64,000 nt of DNA, from positions 100,064,001-100,128,000 of the forward strand of contig JAZHRO010000022.1 of assembly GCA_037157565.1 (NCBI GenBank), read 5' to 3'. Both the position numbers and the translations under genes were made by a program. The stretch is from Thalassia testudinum (taxonomy: Eukaryota > Streptophyta > Magnoliopsida > Alismatales > Hydrocharitaceae). Below the pieces are notes generated by a model that was not told where the DNA came from, did not search any database, and was given only the letters and a program-made list of their open reading frames with translations. How positions within the stretch are numbered: the first letter of the stretch is position 1; each line of letters starts with the position of its first letter. Positions 23,386 to 35,301 of the stretch are shown here, piece by piece.

Positions 23386-24599
23386 GGAACGGCAGCCCTG
23401 CTGCATCCTTCAAGCTTCGTTTGGTCCGAGATCTCCTCTCCTATTCGTCTCTCACCAACTCCGGCCAACTGCCAGAGCTTCTGGCGACATTCCCTCTCCT
23501 CTCTCGTCGCCCATCCACCATACCAGTGGTAGGGTTAACTCCGCCGTCTTCCGCTGCGCCACGCCATACCAGCGGGTGCCCTCCAGCCCCTCTTCCTCGT
23601 TGCCATTCTCTCCCCTTGGCACCTTCGTCTCCGGCGATGGCAGCACCGGCCGCTCGCCACTTCCGCACCTCCCCCTTTACTCTGGACTCGTAGATAAGTT
23701 TCTCTTACTCTCCCCTTTATTTCCCCCTGTTAATTTGTTGTTTCGACCCCTCGACTCCACCGTCCACCCTCACCATCTCCACCTCCGACCAACTCCGGCG
23801 AGGCCATTTCCCCACCACAGATAGCTCCACCCCTCGCCAACCGGTCCCTGAGCTTCACCACTTCCCACTGATCACCTCTTGCCCTTCCACCGACCACGCC
23901 ACCTACTGAAATTGTCCCCCAAACACACCCACCAGCACACACACAGTTTGACCTAGCCACGCACTCACATCCACTGTCACACCACGTCGACCCCCACAAC
24001 ACCTCCACCGTGCTCTGGCGGAGCCTCCTGAGCATTCTGACGTGGCCACGAGGTCGTTTGCGTGACTTCAGGTCAGAGGCTCGCCGCCATTGCTGCCGAG
24101 CTTGGAGCAAGCTTGCTAGCAGCTCCAGGCCTCTGCAGTCCCAGGTTCAAGTCCCAGGCTACGTGGAAGAGACTCGCGTACAGTCCCAGGTCCTCAATTG
24201 AAGACGTAAGCTTCGTGTCTTGCTACAATTGGAGAGACACTCCCTGCTGCGGGCACGCGAGAAAGGGTGGGACGTTTAGTCCCACCTCGTAAGTTTGTGA
24301 GCGCCCCACGGCGCATAAATTGAAAAAGTGACTGAGGCTTATCGCCTCAGTCACATGGGGTGAGGTCCCTCTCACCCGCTCACCTGGTCACGTCTGTGAT
24401 CATCCCCCCGCGAACCTGGCCTGACCCGTTTACCTGCCTGAGCCTTGCACACCTCGCCTACCACCGCACGTCGGTGGACCTGGTCTCGGGCACGTACACC
24501 CGACCCGTATACCCGAGAGGGCTCTGGGAGAGAGAACCTAAGAGAGAAATGGAGAGAGAGAGAAACTCAGGAAGGGTAGGGGTAGGTTTTGCTTAACCG

Positions 24600-24930
24600 A
24601 CTTCCTGTGCAGGGAAGCTGAAGAAGAAGAAGGAGGAAGAAGAGGTAGAGGAAGCGGCTAAGGACTTAGCCGCATCAAAGAGTAGGAGCTGAGGAAGAAG
24701 GAGAAGGAGAGGAAGAAAAATAAGGAGAAGGAGGTGCAGCTCAACAGAGAAGAAGCCAAGGAGAAGAAGCAGCAGCAGCCAAAGAGAAAGAAAGAAGAAG
24801 GAGACGAGTACTGTAGCAAACGCTACTTAAGACGTCTAATTCATGGAATCAGACGTCTGAAGAAGAGAAAGAAGAAAGAGAGAAGAAAAGAAGAGAAGAA
24901 AAACTTTTATTCCCTCTTTTTGATTTTTGT
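24600..24930 (+). repeat. GAA-rich tract with GACGTC pair (element 2 5' LTR)
   Basis: Purine-rich sense strand, mainly GAAGAA and GGAGAA. A short intact pair of palindromes, AGACGTCT at 24830 and 24851 (21 bp apart), lies inside it, preceded by TACTGTAGCAAACGC. The 3' LTR carries the same with decayed cores at 50413 and 50434. Confidence 0.8.
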
Positions 24931-25111
24931 AAAAAAGTACATTGTTGTGAATTGTGATTTTTATGTTTGTAGAATTAAGTTTGCTCCCTGAGTTCGACCT
25001 CAGAACATTTTAAATTTCGAGTAATAAATTAAATTAAATTGATCATCATTTTTCGCAACATACTACAACGTATCTTTTTGAAAACCACGAACAAACGGCC
25101 GTATCAGTATT

Positions 25112-25128
25112 TTGGCGCCGTTACCGGG
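25112..25128 (+). promoter_or_regulatory. Primer-binding site, tRNA-Asp (element 2)
   Basis: TGGCGCCGTTACCGGGG, complementary to the 3' end of plant tRNA-Asp with one mismatch. It lies six bases after the LTR end at 25105. Confidence 0.88.
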
Positions 25129-26053
25129 GACCAACGGGCATTCTAGAAGTTATTAAATCACAATTTTTGATTGACTACAGACTTAATCTCTCTTTTGTTG
25201 TGTAGGCACAGGAAGGCAAGAAGGAACAAGCAGCCGCACAACAACCACACCAAGAGACAGGTAATCTTCTATCCTCTCTCTCTTAGGCCCCTTAAATTCC
25301 AAAGAGGAAAAAGAAAAAGAGAATCAATCTAGGGTTACCTGTCTGTTATACATAGTAAATCACAGAGTTGCCTGCTTTTAAATTTCAACACATTTTATCT
25401 ACATATCCACTAAAGGTAATTAGGGCTAAAACCTTCTGCTTGAGCCCTAGTTACCCAATCCTAACGCAACTAACTGGACCAATTAGAGCTAACTGAGGAT
25501 TCAAAGCTAGGGTTTTAGAGACACATCTTCTAATCAAGAACTGAAAATTCCCAAAAGAGGTGTGCCTAAACCATTGCTTGAAAAGACCTAATAAGAGAAA
25601 CCCTAAGCAATCCGGTTCTTAAATCACTTGGACCATAAAAGAAAGGACCTAATAAGGTCCCATAGAAACTAGTAGGTAAAGTTGATCCCTTGGATCAACT
25701 AACCTTTAAATTAGGTCACCTTTTGCACACAAAAGGTTAAAGTTCAAGTGAAACCCTAAGCACTTTGATCCTAATTAAAAGTGGTAGACTTAAGAGGTCA
25801 AGGTCCCCATTCTGGTCTACCTGGAATCTCAGTGACAAGAGAGGTCGGGTGGGGGAAACCTTGTAACCCGTGGGGGCACTCTACCGTGTAGGGGTCTTCG
25901 CGAGACTCACTCTCTTTGGCAGCCCAGGTAATTCTTAGGTGGACGACCTTCTGATTAAGGGGTATCATCCGCCCCAAATCTCTATAGTCACCCAACATTT
26001 TGGGTGTCTTGATTGGGTCCAGCACCTGCTAACCTCGTCCAATCCATCAGTGC
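25129..26053 (+). other. 5' leader of element 2
   Basis: About 0.9 kb, alignable in reverse orientation with 14087-14991 of element 1. No frame is convincing. It starts with an AACAAGCAGCCGCACAACAACC stretch and holds several GGGTTTTAG/AAACCCTAA words. Confidence 0.6.
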
Positions 26054-27965
26054 ATGTTCAGTAGGAGGTCCTTGAAACCTCCTCTAGAAATTCACTCTCC
26101 CCGAGGCCAAGCCTCGATACCCTTGTTTGTGCAACAACCACTTCACATAGACCTCTCTTCTACTTTGAACCTAATTCCCCTTCTTCCACAATGGCTCATC
26201 CTGTTGAAGAAGAGAATAATCTTGAGCACCAGCTCCAGTGACTTAATGATCTTTTCCAAAAATTATGAACCATCGCAGCGCCCTATGATGCGAGATCACT
26301 ATAATCCCGCTGTGGTGGCAATTGAGCCTCGAGTCAGAATCCCAACAGGAGGATCTGATTCCGAATTAAAGCCCAACATGATTCATGCCATACTCAGCTT
26401 CTATGGGCTTAACTCTGAAGACCCCTTTCAACATATCAAACAGCTTAAGCATCTGGCCCAGACTTTCAGGTCAGATGCACAGAATCGGGATATCTTACTC
26501 ATGAAGATGTTCTCTTTCTTCCTTATGGACAAGGTGGCTCTTTGGTATCAGACACAGACTCGTCCGATCAACACTTGGGAAGAACTTCAGTCCGAGTTCT
26601 TGAAGAAGTTCTTCCCCGTTGGTCGGACAAATGCCTTGCACCATCAGATTACTCACTTCACGCAGCAGACGGGAGAACCTCTTCATGAGGCATGGGATCG
26701 ATTCCAGGATCTCATGAGAAAGTGCCCCCATCACGGAGTTCCTAAATGGGAACAAGTTTGGTCTTTTTACCAGGGACTTTGTGAAGATATTAGACTGTTT
26801 GTCAATGCAACTTGCGGAGGGAATATCATGAGTCAACATGAAGACACCGTGTGAGAGATTCTCGAGAATATATGCGAGAACTCCATCAACAATGACTCCA
26901 TGGGACTATTCGACCGGACGAGTACCCACGAAGCGACGAACCTTAAGGGAGCACATGAGACGCAGAGCCTGTCCGCATCAGTCGACCTGGAATTAATGGC
27001 CAGTCGATTGGACAAGGTCTCAATCATTGAGAAGGTGGATGAGCTGACTCAGCACTTGCAGTGAGCCACCTCTGGGCAGAACTCCTTCCCACAGCCCCCT
27101 CCCGTACAGGAAACTATGCAGAACATTTTCCATCGACCTTCTCTTGGGATGGACCCTTATCCACCCCCATCTGACTCCAGGACCGGAGGGAACTCTGATC
27201 CTTTCTATTCTTGCTGGGGGAACCCTACTCCCCCATTCTCTAACTTACCTGAGACTCCTCAAACCTGCGAGGACCTCAACGCCATCCAGAATGACCCATT
27301 TTCCAACACCTACAATCCTGGATGGCGAAACCATCCCAATTTCCAGTGGGTGGAAAATTCTCAGAATCTAAGACCACCCTTTCAGCCTCGTCCACAAGCC
27401 CCTCATCCATATTAGCTGCCTCAGCCTTGGCCCAACCCCACTTATCCATCTGGGCCCAACCAAGATCAAATGTCCCTTATCCTCCAGACTTTGGCTGACA
27501 TTCAGAGAATGAATGCGGCTATCCAAAAGAAACATAAGGACGAAATCACAGAGGTCCGCAATCAACTTGCCCAGTTGGCAAATTCTCGCCAACCTGGCAC
27601 TCTTCCTTCTCAGCCTCTTCCTAACCTGAATAGTGTGCCAACCCAGGGGCACGTTATGAACCCAAACCTGAGCCAAGCACACTTGATCTACCAGGCCCCT
27701 TCTGTTCCATCACCTGACGGGATGGAAGCATCAACCTCCTATGCGGGTTACCAACAGCAGCAGCCCATCCTACCAACCCCCAACCAGAACCAGGCAGGAC
27801 TAAATTCTGTAACAACTCGTAGTAGTAAAGCAACCCATGATCCACCTTATCTAGATCACTCCAAGCCTAGTAGTGACTCAAACCCTAAGACAGTCATCCA
27901 GAATGTTCCTATCCCTGTCCCAGATCAAAAACCTGGACCTATCCTAGAAGAACCAACCAAGGTTC
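26054..27965 (+). pseudogene. gag (element 2)
   Basis: Athila capsid polyprotein starting MFSRRSLKPP. The frame is thrown out at about residue 37 and restored at about residue 70 by two nearby indels, so the first open piece (266 codons) contains a stretch of foreign-looking residues between IDLSS and QRPMMRDHYNP. The capsid core with WEELQSEFLKKFFPVGRTNA and LHEAWDRFQDLMRKCP is intact. It is closed by TGA at 26852 where element 1 has TGG (DTVWEIL). The C-terminal half runs on past 27116 with SNTYNPGWRNHPNFQW and a proline-rich tail. Confidence 0.88.
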
Positions 27966-28017
27966 CATTTCCCGAGGCCTTGAACAAGGGAAAGAGGACA
28001 ACTAAACCGTGGCTCCT

Positions 28018-28723
28018 GAGGAGGACCTGATCAAGCTCTTTGAGTAGGTCGAAATAAACATCCCCTTGATGGATGCGATCCTCCACGTACCGGCTTACGT
28101 ACGATTCTTGAAGAACGTGTGTACACCTCAGCGTAAGCCGCGAATCAAGAGTGGGAGTCCAATTGTACTGTCAGAGCAAGCTAGCTCTGTAATCCTGAGT
28201 AGATTCCCGCCTAAGGCAAAAGATCCAGGCACTCCCCTGATTTCGTGTAAGATTGGTGAGACCCAGTTTGATAGAGCATTATTGGACCTAGGTGCCTCCA
28301 TAAACTTGATATCCACATCCCTACTTAACCATCTAGAAGAATCTGAACTAAAACCAACTAAGGTGACATTGCAGTTAGCAGACCGATCTATCAAGTCACC
28401 TAAGGGAATTCTTGAGGATGTTATTATTAGGGTGCGGGATTTCTACTTTCCTGTAGATTTCATAGTTTTAGATATGGACGCACCTGAAAACCCAACGGAT
28501 ACACCAATCATACTAGGAAGACCTTTTCTAGCCACTGCAAGGGCCAACATAAGTTGTGAAGAGGGCCAAATAGAGCTGAAATTTGAGAATTAGACTCTCA
28601 AAATTGATATCTTTAAGGCCCAACAAGGGATCAATTGCGATGTCATTGAACAAATTTGCGACATCAGAGCCGTGGTTGATGAACCACAAATTGAGGACAA
28701 CATAATTATCCCTCATCAACCAT
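28018..28723 (+). pseudogene. Aspartic protease region of pol (element 2)
   Basis: The open piece 28066-28593 includes the catalytic ALLDLGASINLIS (about residues 71-83), LADRSIKSPKG and the flap-following GRPFLATARANI. TAG at 28047 (EQV to E*V) and TAG at 28591 (QTL to *TL) cut it on both sides. Downstream is the acidic linker to reverse transcriptase, with further stops near 28723 and 28963. Confidence 0.85.
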
Positions 28724-29001
28724 AAGAAGATCTAAAACCACAATCAGAGGAGTCAGAACTTGACCCAGACAGACCCATAACTCCTACCCTTGTACCCCAC
28801 ACCCACTCTGAACCACCCGCTGCTACTGATATCCCCATTCTTGAACTCAAACCCCTTCCCAATAATTTGAAATACATCTTTTTGGGTTCCAATCAGATAC
28901 TTCCTGTGATTATAAACTCCAAACTCACACCTGACCAGGAATCCCGTTTGATTGTTGTTCTCTAGCAACATCGCAGAGCCATTGGTTGGACTCTCGATGA
29001 T

Positions 29002-29395
29002 TTGACTGGAATAAGTCCTTATTGCACACACCACATCTATTCTGAAGATGGCGCACGACCTTCACGTGAAATGCAGAGACATCTGAATCCCAATCTGCAG
29101 GAGGTCGTGAAAAAGGAGATCATTAAGTGGTTAGATGCAGGGATCATCTACCTGATCTCCGACAATCGTTGGGTAAGCCCAATCCAGGTTGTGCTTAAGA
29201 AGGCAGGGCTCACCACCATCACGACTGAAATCGGAGAAGTCATACCTACCTGTATAGCCAACTCGTGGAGAGTCTGCATAGATTATCGAAGACTAAATTC
29301 CTCCACGAAGAAGGATCATTTCCCCCTATCGTTCATTGATCAGATTCTCAAAAAACTAGCGGGAAATAGATTCTTCTGCTTTCTTGACGGGTACG
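29002..29395 (+). pseudogene. Reverse transcriptase, N-terminal part (element 2)
   Basis: Runs from the linker through MQRHLNPNLQEVVKKE and VCIDYRRLN to RFFCFLDGY, i.e. up to the first catalytic Asp of motif A. There it is cut by the insertion of element 3 between Tyr and the expected TGYNQ. The rest resumes at 42388. One base is missing just before the start of this piece compared with element 1, so the join to the linker is also imperfect. Confidence 0.9.
29391..29395. repeat. Target-site duplication of element 3 (GTACG / GTACT)
   Basis: GTACG at 29391-29395 and GTACT at 42388-42392; four of five bases agree. The right copy rejoins the reverse transcriptase reading (ACT CCG GTT ATA ACC) with the left one. 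Confidence 0.8.
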
Positions 29396-32212
29396 TAGTA
29401 ACCGGGCAGGTTTGAGCTAGTGCTGTCGTTATGATTATTTATGGTTTACAATCGTTGTAGTATATGAAAAAATGCTACCAGATTACTACAAATTTTTTTT
29501 ACTCGGAAAAAAGTTTTCCCGAGGTCGAACTCAAAGAGCAACTAGAATTCTAGAAGTATAAAAGTTCTCAATTATGTTACAAAAATAAGAAGAGAGAGAG
29601 AGAGAGTTTTGTTGGCTTCTTCTTCTTCTCTCTTCTTTCTTCTCTCTTTTCTTCTTCTTGAACGTTCCTCTTCTTCTTCTTCTTTCTTCTTTTCTTCCTT
29701 TCTTTCAGCTGTAGAGTCTTCTTCTTTTCTTCTTCTTCTTCTCTACTTCTTTCTTCTGTTCTTCTTTTTCTTTCTTTCCTTCTTTCTTTCATTGCTTGCG
29801 GCTGTGTCTTCCTTCTTCTTTTTCTTCTTCTGCTCCTTTTCTTTTTCTCTTCTTTCTGCTCTGGCCGCTGCCCTTCCGTCGTCTGACTTGATGCTCAAAC
29901 GACTTAACTGTGGGTTGCTACAGTGCGGCTTCTTCTCTTCTTCTTCAGCTCCTCTCCTTCCTTTCTTCTTCAGCTGCTCAGTGCGGCTAAGGCTTCGGCC
30001 GCTTCTCCTCTCTTCTTCCTTAGTTTTCTTCTTCTTCTTTCTTTCTTTCCTGCACGCACACACAATGGTCAATGCAAAACCTACCCCTACCCCTTCCTCG
30101 CATCTCTCTCTTTCTCAGAATCTCTCTTAGGACTGCTCTCCTAGAGCCGGGTAATCGAGTTCGGATAGCGCACCCTTGACCAGTCCCATCGGCGTGCGAT
30201 GGTGGGCGAGGAGTGCGTGGTCGGGTAGTCGGATCCGGCCCAGACCTGTGGGGCGTGAGCGCAGGCGAGGGCGAGCGAGCGCGTGGCGCGCTACGTGCGG
30301 GTGAGAGGGACCTGACCCCCGTGTATCGAAGGCAGTAAGCCAGATACACTTTTTCAATTTAAGTGTGGGCGCGCGGTCGCACACTTACGAGGTGGGACTA
30401 AAGTCCCACCTCCAAATCTTGCGCCCACAGGCGAGGGAGTTGCTGCCAATTGGGGCAGTAACGAGGCTTTCCGCGCTGCCTGGGTGTGTTCGCAGCAGCT
30501 TTCCGCGCTGCCTGGGACTCGTGCCTGGGCTGGAGAACGCCTGGAGCTGCAAGAGGAGCTGCAGCAGCTCAGCAATGGCGGCGAGGGGGCTCTGACCTGA
30601 AAGCAGAAAGACGGCCTCTCGGCCACATCAAAAAATGGGGGAAGCTTTGCCGGAGTGTGGCGAAGGCAGTACGGGGTCGGCGAGGCGCGAGAACGCATGT
30701 GGAGGTAAACCTAGGTTAGACTATGCGCGGGAAGATGGGTTTGTTCGAGGGGCGGTCGGGCTGTGATTGGCAGTGAATGGAGTAGGGGGAATGGTTGAGT
30801 GGAGTGAGGGGGAGCCTCTAGGCTGGTTGGCGAGGGGTGAGGAGATCTGTGGAAGTGGGATGGCCTCTCCAGAGAAGGCGACCGGGGATGGAGAAGATGG
30901 GGTGGACAGTGGCGGTCGGATGGTTGAAATGGCAAATTAGAGGGGGGAAAATACAAGGGAGGGAGAGAGGAAACTCTGTACCTATTTACTCGACGAAGGG
31001 GAAGAGAGCAGCACCTGACCCGTGCCTGCCGGAGCTGGGGACGAAGATGCCCTAGAGGAGGGTATTGGCAACGAGGAGGCAGACGGAGGGCACCAGCTGG
31101 TACGGCCTAGCACGGATGATAGGGCAGAGTAAACTCTGCTGCAGGTAAGGCAACAGAGCGACGAGGAGGAGGAGGAGATCGTCGAAGGCTTCGGGTGCTT
31201 TGAATGGAGGAGGAAGAGACGAAAGGTGGGGTATTTCTTCGCCAGAGGAAGCTTGAAGGAGTCGGCAGACCTTGCCGCTCCTTATAAAGACTTGGCGCGG
31301 ATAGGGAACCGAGGTGGCGACATTGCGGCCTCGCCGAGAATGGCAGGAGAGGATACCCATGACTTTCGTGCGTTCGCACGAGAGGCATGGTTGATGGCAG
31401 AGGGCATGGGCAGGTCCCTGCGACAAAGGACGTCGTAGGGAACCTCCCGTCTGTTCTAGAGGACGACCGCCTTGCCCTGCGCGGCGCCATCCTCCGCGGA
31501 AGGTCACCGGAGGCATGGCGTTGTGCAGAAGTGGCAGGGAGGACTGTTCTGCAAAGAACGACGAGAAGTTGGGGGCCTAAACATAAGAGTTTCAAAAGAT
31601 AAGGGTCAACAAGTAAATAGAGAGGACCAATTTGTAAAGTCGGTCAAGATGGTCTTTTCTTAGGCTCAAGTTTTTATACCAGACTAATTTGAACCTAAGG
31701 ATTTTAATGGTGAATTTTTATTTTTGGTTGGACCATGTTTAACCGGTCAATTTGCGCAAAAATCCAAATTAAGTCATTAATTAGGCATGGTTCTCATTTT
31801 AGGTCAAAATAAGTTTCAAAGGTCAAATTGAAGGTTCTAAACCCTAGAAAATATTTTTATATGAATTTTAGAAGGTTTAGTTGATTTTTATCCTACCTCA
31901 AACCTCGTAAATTAAAGTGGGTTTATTTTAGGGTTACAGAATGTTATTTAATTCCTAGAAGTTGCTATAATCCTTTTCAGATCAGATCATCCCACTTCCC
32001 TTCTTATTAAGCTTGTTTGACCAATGTTTGGACCCTTAATTACCCTATTTGCATACTGCATTGGTGAAATTGCAGTTTTACCCCTGATGATTTATTTTAT
32101 CCTTTAACTCCGAATTCTCTGAGTTAAGCTTCTCTTTGGGTTTTGTAGGAGCTTTTTCACACATATTTGGATTAGATTGTGCTAATTAGGGTTCATGATG
32201 AGGTCCTCATCA
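29396..32212 (-). repeat. 3' LTR of element 3
   Basis: 2,817 bp. In sense order from 32212: TGATGAGGACCTCATCA, TATA box at 31282-31288, hairpin 30389-30412, GACGTC-derived pair (GTCGTC at 29878, AAACGA at 29898, 20 bp apart) and a pyrimidine tract (plus strand) at 29590-30055. Confidence 0.9.
30389..30412. repeat. Conserved LTR hairpin (element 3)
   Basis: Perfect 11-bp inverted repeat GAGGTGGGACT / AGTCCCACCTC, identical to that of element 1. The 5' LTR copy at 40564-40587 has one mismatch. Confidence 0.85.
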
Positions 32213-33793
32213 TACCCTCATGCCTAACTTTTGCTAGTCCCTTAGAAAAATTTTAAGGTTTCAACCTTTGTTCTAGACCATGAAGTTCTTAATGATTTCA
32301 GATAAGTGCTTTTTCTTTTGAAACCTAGATTAGGTCAGAATGCCAACCATAGGCCTAAAAGGTACTCTAATACCAACCAAGATCCAGATCTGTCTAGCCT
32401 CATCCTCAGTCCTTAACAAAGGTTTTTAAGGCCTACCTGAACTAACCTAAGGCTTATTGGACTTTGTGGTTAAAGCACCCGTGCTTGAGATAATTTTAGC
32501 CCTGGCTCAGTTCGCAGTGCGTTTTGTAAGAAAGAGAGGTAGAAGATTTATATGTTTGGAGAGTTTTCTCTCTCTTTTTCTTTTTAATTCTAGCTTAGGA
32601 TTGACTTTTCAACACGGTCTGTATCAGATTCCTTGTCCCCATCATCAATCCTCAAGGGTTCCTAGCAGTCGATGCTTCGAGATAGCACCGTCCATGGTAA
32701 CCCCCAGAACCCTGGCTGTTGAGATTTTGATATAATCCCATCCATGGTGTTCCGTGACCGAATTCAGACCCTGGTAATTGACATTTCATGATAATGCCAT
32801 CCATGAAATCTGAACCAGCAGAGTGCTTACATGCCCCCAGTAGGATATGTAAATATCCTAAGAGACAAGCACCGAGGAGATGATATTTTGTTACGCATCT
32901 TCGAGGGGAATTTCCCACCTCTCCACGCTGGGAACTCGTCCAAATCAATGTGTGTTAATCGGCCACTCCTACTCTAGGTGTCATTTTCAGAATTTTTGTA
33001 ACGCTTCTGCGTGATTTTGATTTTTATGCTTACTGAACCAGGCTGTATGTGAAGTTAGGGTGCTTAGGTTACTGAGTCCCATAAACCAAAAGTTAGTTAA
33101 CGATGCCAAATACTCCCTAAGCCTTGGACCTAATACTTAAGATTTTCATTTTCCTCAACCTCTTGAGGAATGTCTAGATCTTAATGGGTACTAAGAGTCT
33201 ATCCAAGAATGCCTAAGGTTTGCGTTCTTACTAATCTTATTGTGCACTTTTAATTTCTTTTCCTGAATGAGGTCTAGAACTTAGGTTAACTCCTTAATTT
33301 TTTACTAATGACTATCTCTTTTCTTTCATTTTGTGCTCCTTTTCATTTTGTTCCTTTTTCTTCTCCTCCTTTGTAGAGTCCACAAAATTTTCTTTCCTCC
33401 TCTCATTTTATTATTCTTTTTCGAAATTTTTTTTAATTTTTATCATTTTTGGCATATGTGAATTTTTTTATTTAAAACCTTTTCTTACAAGTTTTGCACT
33501 TTCAAACCCCCCCATGCCTAAGATTTGCAATGTCCTCATTGTTACTTAAGGGATTTTTTATTCAACTTAGTTCATACATTAGGACAGATGTTTTGATGAG
33601 TGAATGAGTCGGGGTGACTGTTGCGGACGATTTCTAATCTCAGGTGCAAGCACCTAAGGTGGAGTCGGTTGTCCTAAAGGGTGAACCTTAAGTGCGAAAA
33701 AGGTGTTAGAAAAGGTTTCAGGTTTTCAAAAAGAATGACGGGCTGCCTCCTATTAAGTGCTGAGTTTTACGCTATCGGTTGGACGCAATATGC
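32213..33793 (-). other. 3' noncoding zone of element 3
   Basis: Between pol stop and 3' LTR. The polypurine tract next to the LTR reads GGCATGAGGGTA on the minus strand. No envelope-like gene. The strong block 32650-32960 is entered separately; the remaining sequence is A/T-rich. Confidence 0.75.
32652..32948 (-). CDS. Conserved 98-codon frame after pol (element 3)
   Basis: A sense-strand frame starting MIWTSSQRGEVGNSP and ending GRCYLEASTARNP. The equivalent frame is open in element 2 (45539-45871) and shifted in element 1 (7250-7560). A short hydrophobic stretch, LLGACLLGYLHILLGAC, could be a membrane segment. No known family. Since the pol genes of the same copies are full of stops, the survival of this frame is noteworthy, but the block also contains perfect hairpins and may act as RNA. 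Confidence 0.4.
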   Translation of the reverse strand: MIWTSSQRGEVGNSPRRCVTKYHLLGACLLGYLHILLGACKHSAGSDFMDGIIMKCQLPGSEFGHGTPWMGLYQNLNSQGSGGYHGRCYLEASTARNP

Positions 33794-34430
33794 TCAGGGA
33801 AAATGGAGGATAAATGATGATTCAGCCAAATCAGTAGAGGTTACATCAATGAACGGTTTGAGTCTCTGACCGTTCACGATGAAAGGTTTGGAATCATGGC
33901 TGAGTGGAGTAATTTCGACGGCTCCATTTCCAAAAACCTGTCGGACAAGGTATGGTCCGACCCACTTGGATCGCAGTTTCCAGGGAAGAGTTTGAGTCGG
34001 GCATCAAAGAGTAGGACCTTCTGACTAGGATGAAAGATCTTTCTAGAGATGTGCTTGTCGTGGAAGGCTATAACCCGCTCGTTGTAGATTCACGAGTTCT
34101 CATACGCATCAAGGCGTAATTCATCGATCTCACTGATTTGAAGCTTTCTATGGGTTCCAGCCTTAGAAAGATTTAGATTACAGCTCCGTACTGCCCAATA
34201 GGCTTTGTGCTCCAGTTCGATGAGGAGGTGACATGCCTTCCCATACACCAGTATAAAGGAAGACATGCCTAATTGGGTTTTGTGGGCGATCCTATAGGCC
34301 CACAAGGCTTTCGGAAGTCGGGACGACCAGTCCTTCCTGTCAGGCCGAACAGTGACCTACAAGATTTTCTTGATCTCCCGATTTGATAGCTCAGCTAGAC
34401 AATTAGTCTGGGGGTGATAAGGAGTGGAGA
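33794..34430 (-). pseudogene. Integrase C-terminal part (element 3)
   Basis: Pieces of the integrase tail: [29 protein letters not shown] and DELRLDAYENS, then TGA for the next Arg. A one-base deletion near 33980 shifts the frame in the region of the FPGKL word. The catalytic [12 protein letters not shown] lies at about 34390-34425, with Gly changed to Cys but the Glu kept. The pol stop is at 33794-33796, as in element 1. Confidence 0.82.
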
Positions 34431-34431
34431 T

Positions 34432-35301
34432 TCAGTGAGACACCCCGTATTTGGTCATCAGTGACCTGAACTGAGCATTCGTGAAATGGGTCCCCCCGTC
34501 AGAAATGATTGCACGAGGAATCCCGAACCGTGAGAAGATATTGTGATGAATGAATTTGAGAACGATTTTATGATCACAGGTTCGAGTCGGTATGGCTTCG
34601 ATCCATTTGGACACGTAGTCCACAGCGAGCATAATGTACTCGAAACCATCCGAAATAGGAAAGGGGCCCATAAAATCAATCCCCCAAACATCAAAGATTT
34701 TGTATACGAGAATCGGCTGCAAAGGCATCATGTCACGATGGCTCATGTTGCCCAAAGTTTGGCAACGATTGCATGTCTTGCAGTGATTGTATGCGTCCTT
34801 GAACAGAGTGGGCCAATAAAAGCCACACTGGAGGATTTTCGATGCGGTTTTATGCCCAGAGAAGTGGCCACCGCATGCCTGGTCATGGCAGAAGGAGAGA
34901 ATATCATTGATTTCACCCTCCGGGACACATCTCCGGATGATTTGGTCGGCACCTATGCGGAAGAGGTGCGGATCTTCCCAAATGTAGTACTTGGCATCAG
35001 AGCGCAATTTATCTTTCTTGGCCTTCGGCCAATCAGACGGGATCTGATGAGATGCCAAGTAGTTTACTATATTAGCAAACCATGGAAGTCCAGTACCAAT
35101 AGTCAGCAGATGCTCATCAGGGAAATGCTCCGTGATGGGTCCAGAAGGGTTGATGATCTCAGAAGGAAGGCGAGACAAATGGTCAGCTACCACATTTTGT
35201 CTTCCCGCCTTGTCACGAATCTCGAGGTTGAATTCTTGCAACAGCAAGATCCATCGGATTAGTAGGGGCTTCGCGTCCTTCTTGGCAAGAAGATGCCTCA
35301 C
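34432..35301 (-). pseudogene. RNase H end, integrase finger and core (element 3)
   Basis: A 289-codon open stretch: it begins MRHLLAKKDAKP in RNase H, passes VADHLSRLPSEI, the H-H-C-C finger (CHDQACGGHFSGHK, CKTCNRC), then [16 protein letters not shown] with the first catalytic Asp, and ISDGGTHF with the second. It is closed by TGA at 34429-34431, after KYGVSH. The long plus-strand frame over 34543-35262 is its antisense shadow. Confidence 0.9.

Larger units (their letters stand above)
19701..25105 (+). repeat. 5' LTR of element 2 (interrupted)
   Basis: Starts TGATGAGAACCTCATCA and ends GGCCGTATCA. The LTR proper is 19701-20627 plus 23380-25105; between lies a minus-strand solo LTR and its target copy. 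TATA-like TATTTAA at 23379-23385, an LTR hairpin at 24266-24286, a GAA-rich tract about 24600-24930 and a GACGTC pair at 24831/24852 follow in sense order. Confidence 0.9.

Noticed and set aside
23357..23824. Proline/serine-rich frame of 155 codons (and 48664-49437)
   Set aside because: GC-rich transcribed part of element 2 LTR; the two copies differ in start and reach and several overlapping frames exist.
25112..25128. tRNA-Asp similarity as a tRNA gene
   Set aside because: Only the 17 bases complementary to the tRNA 3' end are present, just after the LTR: a primer-binding site, not a gene.
34543..35262. 239-codon plus-strand frame
   Set aside because: It is the exact antisense of the element 3 integrase/RNase H frame; its residues mirror pol codon by codon and the sister copies do not keep it open to the same extent.
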